A stretch of 64,000 bases of DNA from assembly GCA_964418695.1 (NCBI GenBank), contig CAYQMN010000001.1:1-64000 (forward strand), in the 5' to 3' direction. Position 1 is the stretch's first letter. Each line of letters opens with the position of its first letter. The stretch is from Prado023 sp964418695 (GTDB lineage Bacteria > Actinomycetota > Actinomycetes > S36-B12 > CAIYMF01). This document shows positions 62,444 to 64,000 of the stretch, piece after piece. The position numbers and the translations under genes were made by a program. The notes beneath the pieces were generated by a model. That model was not told the DNA's origin. It searched no databases and saw nothing but the letters and a program-made list of their open reading frames with translations.

Positions 62444-63391
62444 TCAGCCGAGCAGGTCGCGCAGCCAGCCCGTACCGCGTGCAGCAGCCCCCAGCGCGTG
62501 GACGCGACGGGTCAGCCCGTGATCGCCGGTGACCACCACGACGCTCCGGCCGCCGGCCACCAGACGCTCGGTCTGCTCGACGATCGCGTCGTCCCCGCCG
62601 GCCGGTGCCCGGACGACCGCGAGCCCGGGCGCCTGCTGAGCGGCCCGGGCCTGCCCCTCCAGGACGACGACCCACTCGGGGAGCCAGACATCCGCGCTTC
62701 CCGGTACGGCACCGGCCGGCGCAGCACCGGAACGTTGCCCGGTCTCGAGGCCCAGCGCACCGGCGGGTACTCCCGCGTCGGCCAGCTCGGCGAGCCGGGC
62801 GAGCAGGCGATCGGCGGCCCCGACCCGGTCGCGCCACCAGCCGTCGGGCACCGCGCCGACCACGTTCGCGGCATCCACGACGATCGCCGGACGGACCGGC
62901 AGCAGCGCGCGCAGCACCGGCCAGGTCGCCGCGAATCCCGGGTGCAGCGGTCGCTGGTCCACCTGCTGGACCGGCACCCACGCAAGCGCGTGGCTCTCGT
63001 GATCGCCGATGGCCGGCTCGAAGGGCGTCGTGACGTCGCCCAGCAGCGTCGTGTAGGTCCAGAAGCCCAGGTCGAGCACGCGCAGCAGCCGTGGCGCGAT
63101 CAGGTCGGGCGGGACGCCGGCCTCCTCGGCGGCTTCGCGCAGCGCCGCGGCCCGGGCCGGCTCGCCCTCGTGCCGGGCGCCGCCGGGCAGTCCCCAGGTG
63201 TCGCCGAAGTGACTCCAGGACGCCCGATGCTGCAGCAGGATGCCGCGCTCGTGATCGACGGCGAGCAGCCCGGCCGCGCCGAATCGGCCCCAGTACCGCT
63301 CCCCCGTGGGACCGACCGCCCAGGCGTCCCCAGGGTCGCGCGGGCCGAACGGCCGGCGCGGGTCGCCGGGCTTGGGCAATTCGAACGTCAC
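62444..63391 (-). CDS. NUDIX hydrolase fused to a NYN nuclease-like domain
   Basis: This is a 315-residue two-domain protein. The N-terminal half is a NUDIX hydrolase with an intact box (GGARHEGEPARAAALREAAEEAG core, with REAAEEAGV). The C-terminal half resembles a NYN/PIN-like domain: AIVVDAANVVGA (first Asp), GGDDAIVEQTERLV and VVVVTGDHGLTRRV (acidic residues of the active site). NUDIX enzymes hydrolyse nucleoside diphosphate derivatives including RNA cap-like ends; NYN domains are RNases. A linked role in RNA 5'-end processing is conjecture. GTG 63391 is chosen; no strong ribosome-binding site is visible. Confidence 0.82.
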   Translation of the reverse strand: MTFELPKPGDPRRPFGPRDPGDAWAVGPTGERYWGRFGAAGLLAVDHERGILLQHRASWSHFGDTWGLPGGARHEGEPARAAALREAAEEAGVPPDLIAPRLLRVLDLGFWTYTTLLGDVTTPFEPAIGDHESHALAWVPVQQVDQRPLHPGFAATWPVLRALLPVRPAIVVDAANVVGAVPDGWWRDRVGAADRLLARLAELADAGVPAGALGLETGQRSGAAPAGAVPGSADVWLPEWVVVLEGQARAAQQAPGLAVVRAPAGGDDAIVEQTERLVAGGRSVVVVTGDHGLTRRVHALGAAARGTGWLRDLLG

Positions 63392-63557
63392 CGGGCGAGC
63401 GTGGCACAAACCGGGCAGGCTGAGCCGCCCCTGCCCTCGCCACAAGGCCGCGTCAAGACGTGGCTATACCCGGCAAGTGCGGCATCGCTCACATCTTTCG
63501 CATTGCTTCAACTTCCCAACACTGCCACGCTGCCTGTCGGGTTCCGGGGAGGCTGAC

Positions 63558-63580
63558 CGCGACACGCCGAGCGTGTCGCG
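63558..63580. promoter_or_regulatory. Perfect hairpin in the leader of the last gene
   Basis: CGCGACACG (63558-63566) and CGTGTCGCG (63572-63580) form a 9-bp perfect stem around a five-base loop, 10 bases before the GGGGAGG ribosome-binding site and 22 bases before ATG 63603. It could be an operator or a 5'-UTR structure. Confidence 0.55.
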
Positions 63581-63602
63581 TCATGGAATGGGGAGGCATG
63601 TC

Positions 63603-64000
63603 ATGCGCGTACGTTCCGTGGGCAAGGGTGCGGCCATCGCGGCGACCACGTCGATGCTGGTTCTAGGCGGGATCGGCTGCCCGGCCGCGATCGCGCAGCC
63701 ACCGGGCCTGCCCGCGTCAGTGAGGGCCAGTGGAATCGACCAGTGGTACCTCGCGCCGTCGCTGGTGGCCCTGCGCACCGAGGTGAACCTGCGCTGGCCC
63801 GGCCGCGACCGCTCCAGCGACGGCTGGATCGGCGACGCCTACCACGCGACGCGCACCAACAGCCACAACCCTGTGGGCGCCCGCGGGGGGCCCGGCGTGG
63901 GCACCAAGGGCGCGGTGCACGCGCTGGACATCACCGCCAACGGGATCAACGTGACCACCGTGCTGCGCTCGGTGATCGGCGACTCGCGTGTCTGGTACGT
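63603..64000 (+). CDS. Exported protein, M15-like cell-wall hydrolase candidate, 3' truncated
   Basis: This is an exported protein cut by the window end. A signal peptide (MRVRSVGKGAAIAATTSMLV...AAIAQ) is followed by LAPSLVALRTEVNLRWPGRDRSSDGWIGDAYHATRTNSHNP and GAVHALDITANG. The SxH...D arrangement with a DGWIGD segment recalls a family of actinobacterial D,D-peptidase/M15-like or endolysin-like proteins, in which a His and an Asp bind zinc. The rest is not visible, so the assignment is tentative. RBS GGGGAGG and ATG 63603 fit well. Confidence 0.65.
   Translation, partial: MRVRSVGKGAAIAATTSMLVLGGIGCPAAIAQPPGLPASVRASGIDQWYLAPSLVALRTEVNLRWPGRDRSSDGWIGDAYHATRTNSHNPVGARGGPGVGTKGAVHALDITANGINVTTVLRSVIGDSRVWY

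Noticed and set aside
63425..63602. Cyclic di-AMP riboswitch upstream of a cell-wall-hydrolase-like gene
   Set aside because: The gene type is right, but the conserved ydaO-type core motifs cannot be matched; only a simple hairpin is visible.

Overview
The window is high-GC DNA with dense coding, short gaps, and frequent GTG and ATGA/GTGA start overlaps. It carries a complete Pup-proteasome locus, RbpA, a fused PafBC regulator, TatA/TatC, HelY, adjacent Lnt and polyprenol-phosphate mannose synthase genes, and a MhuD-type heme oxygenase. Together these indicate a chromosomal segment of an actinomycete. A Propionibacteriales-like relative is plausible (for example from the small membrane protein at 60.4 kb), but the sequence alone does not fix the genus.

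0-17 kb is the protein-quality-control and envelope core: the 3' end of the proteasomal ATPase (arc/mpa), a glucose-type PTS EIICB gene with its own terminator, then dop, pup-prcB-prcA-pafA (tightly overlapping), two FKBP prolyl isomerases, pafBC, a zinc-ribbon protein, tatA-tatC, a diacylglycerol-kinase-like lipid kinase and helY. Pup ends in Gln, so Dop must deamidate it before PafA can ligate it. The ATPase ends in the docking motif GQYL. 16-28.5 kb holds a 5'-3' exonuclease, acyl-CoA dehydrogenase, YtcJ-like amidohydrolase, a SF2 helicase, lnt-ppm1-fxsA, rbpA with a textbook sigma-R-type promoter, and a phosphodiesterase-subtilase pair.

28.6-46.9 kb is more accessory: a short UvrA-like ABC protein, an HTH/Clp-N pair behind a nested palindromic operator, a reductase, an APC permease and a methyltransferase flanking tandem operators, an AlkZ-like winged-helix protein, a HAD phosphatase, a doubly frameshifted SnoaL-like gene, an MTHFR-like enzyme, a VapBC toxin-antitoxin pair, a gene-poor AT-rich patch, two uridine-kinase-like P-loop proteins, a MhuD-like enzyme with a His/Gly-rich loop, an acyl-CoA ligase, an alpha/beta hydrolase, nagB and a DUF3090 protein.

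46.9-64 kb begins with a 34-bp tandem repeat and a decayed pyruvyl-transferase-like gene. It continues with a lipoprotein hydrolase, corA, and a three-gene cassette that is the best candidate for an under-described system: a trypco1-type small protein, a trypsin-CHAT double protease and a 988-residue TPR protein. Then come uppP, an aldo/keto reductase, an M20 peptidase, a degenerate NUDIX protein, tRNA-Leu(GAG), a small membrane protein, gdhA, a NUDIX-NYN fusion and the start of an exported cell-wall-hydrolase-like protein. A recurring theme is a TANNNT box 6-8 nt upstream of the start codon with no Shine-Dalgarno, which predicts leaderless mRNAs for at least ten genes.
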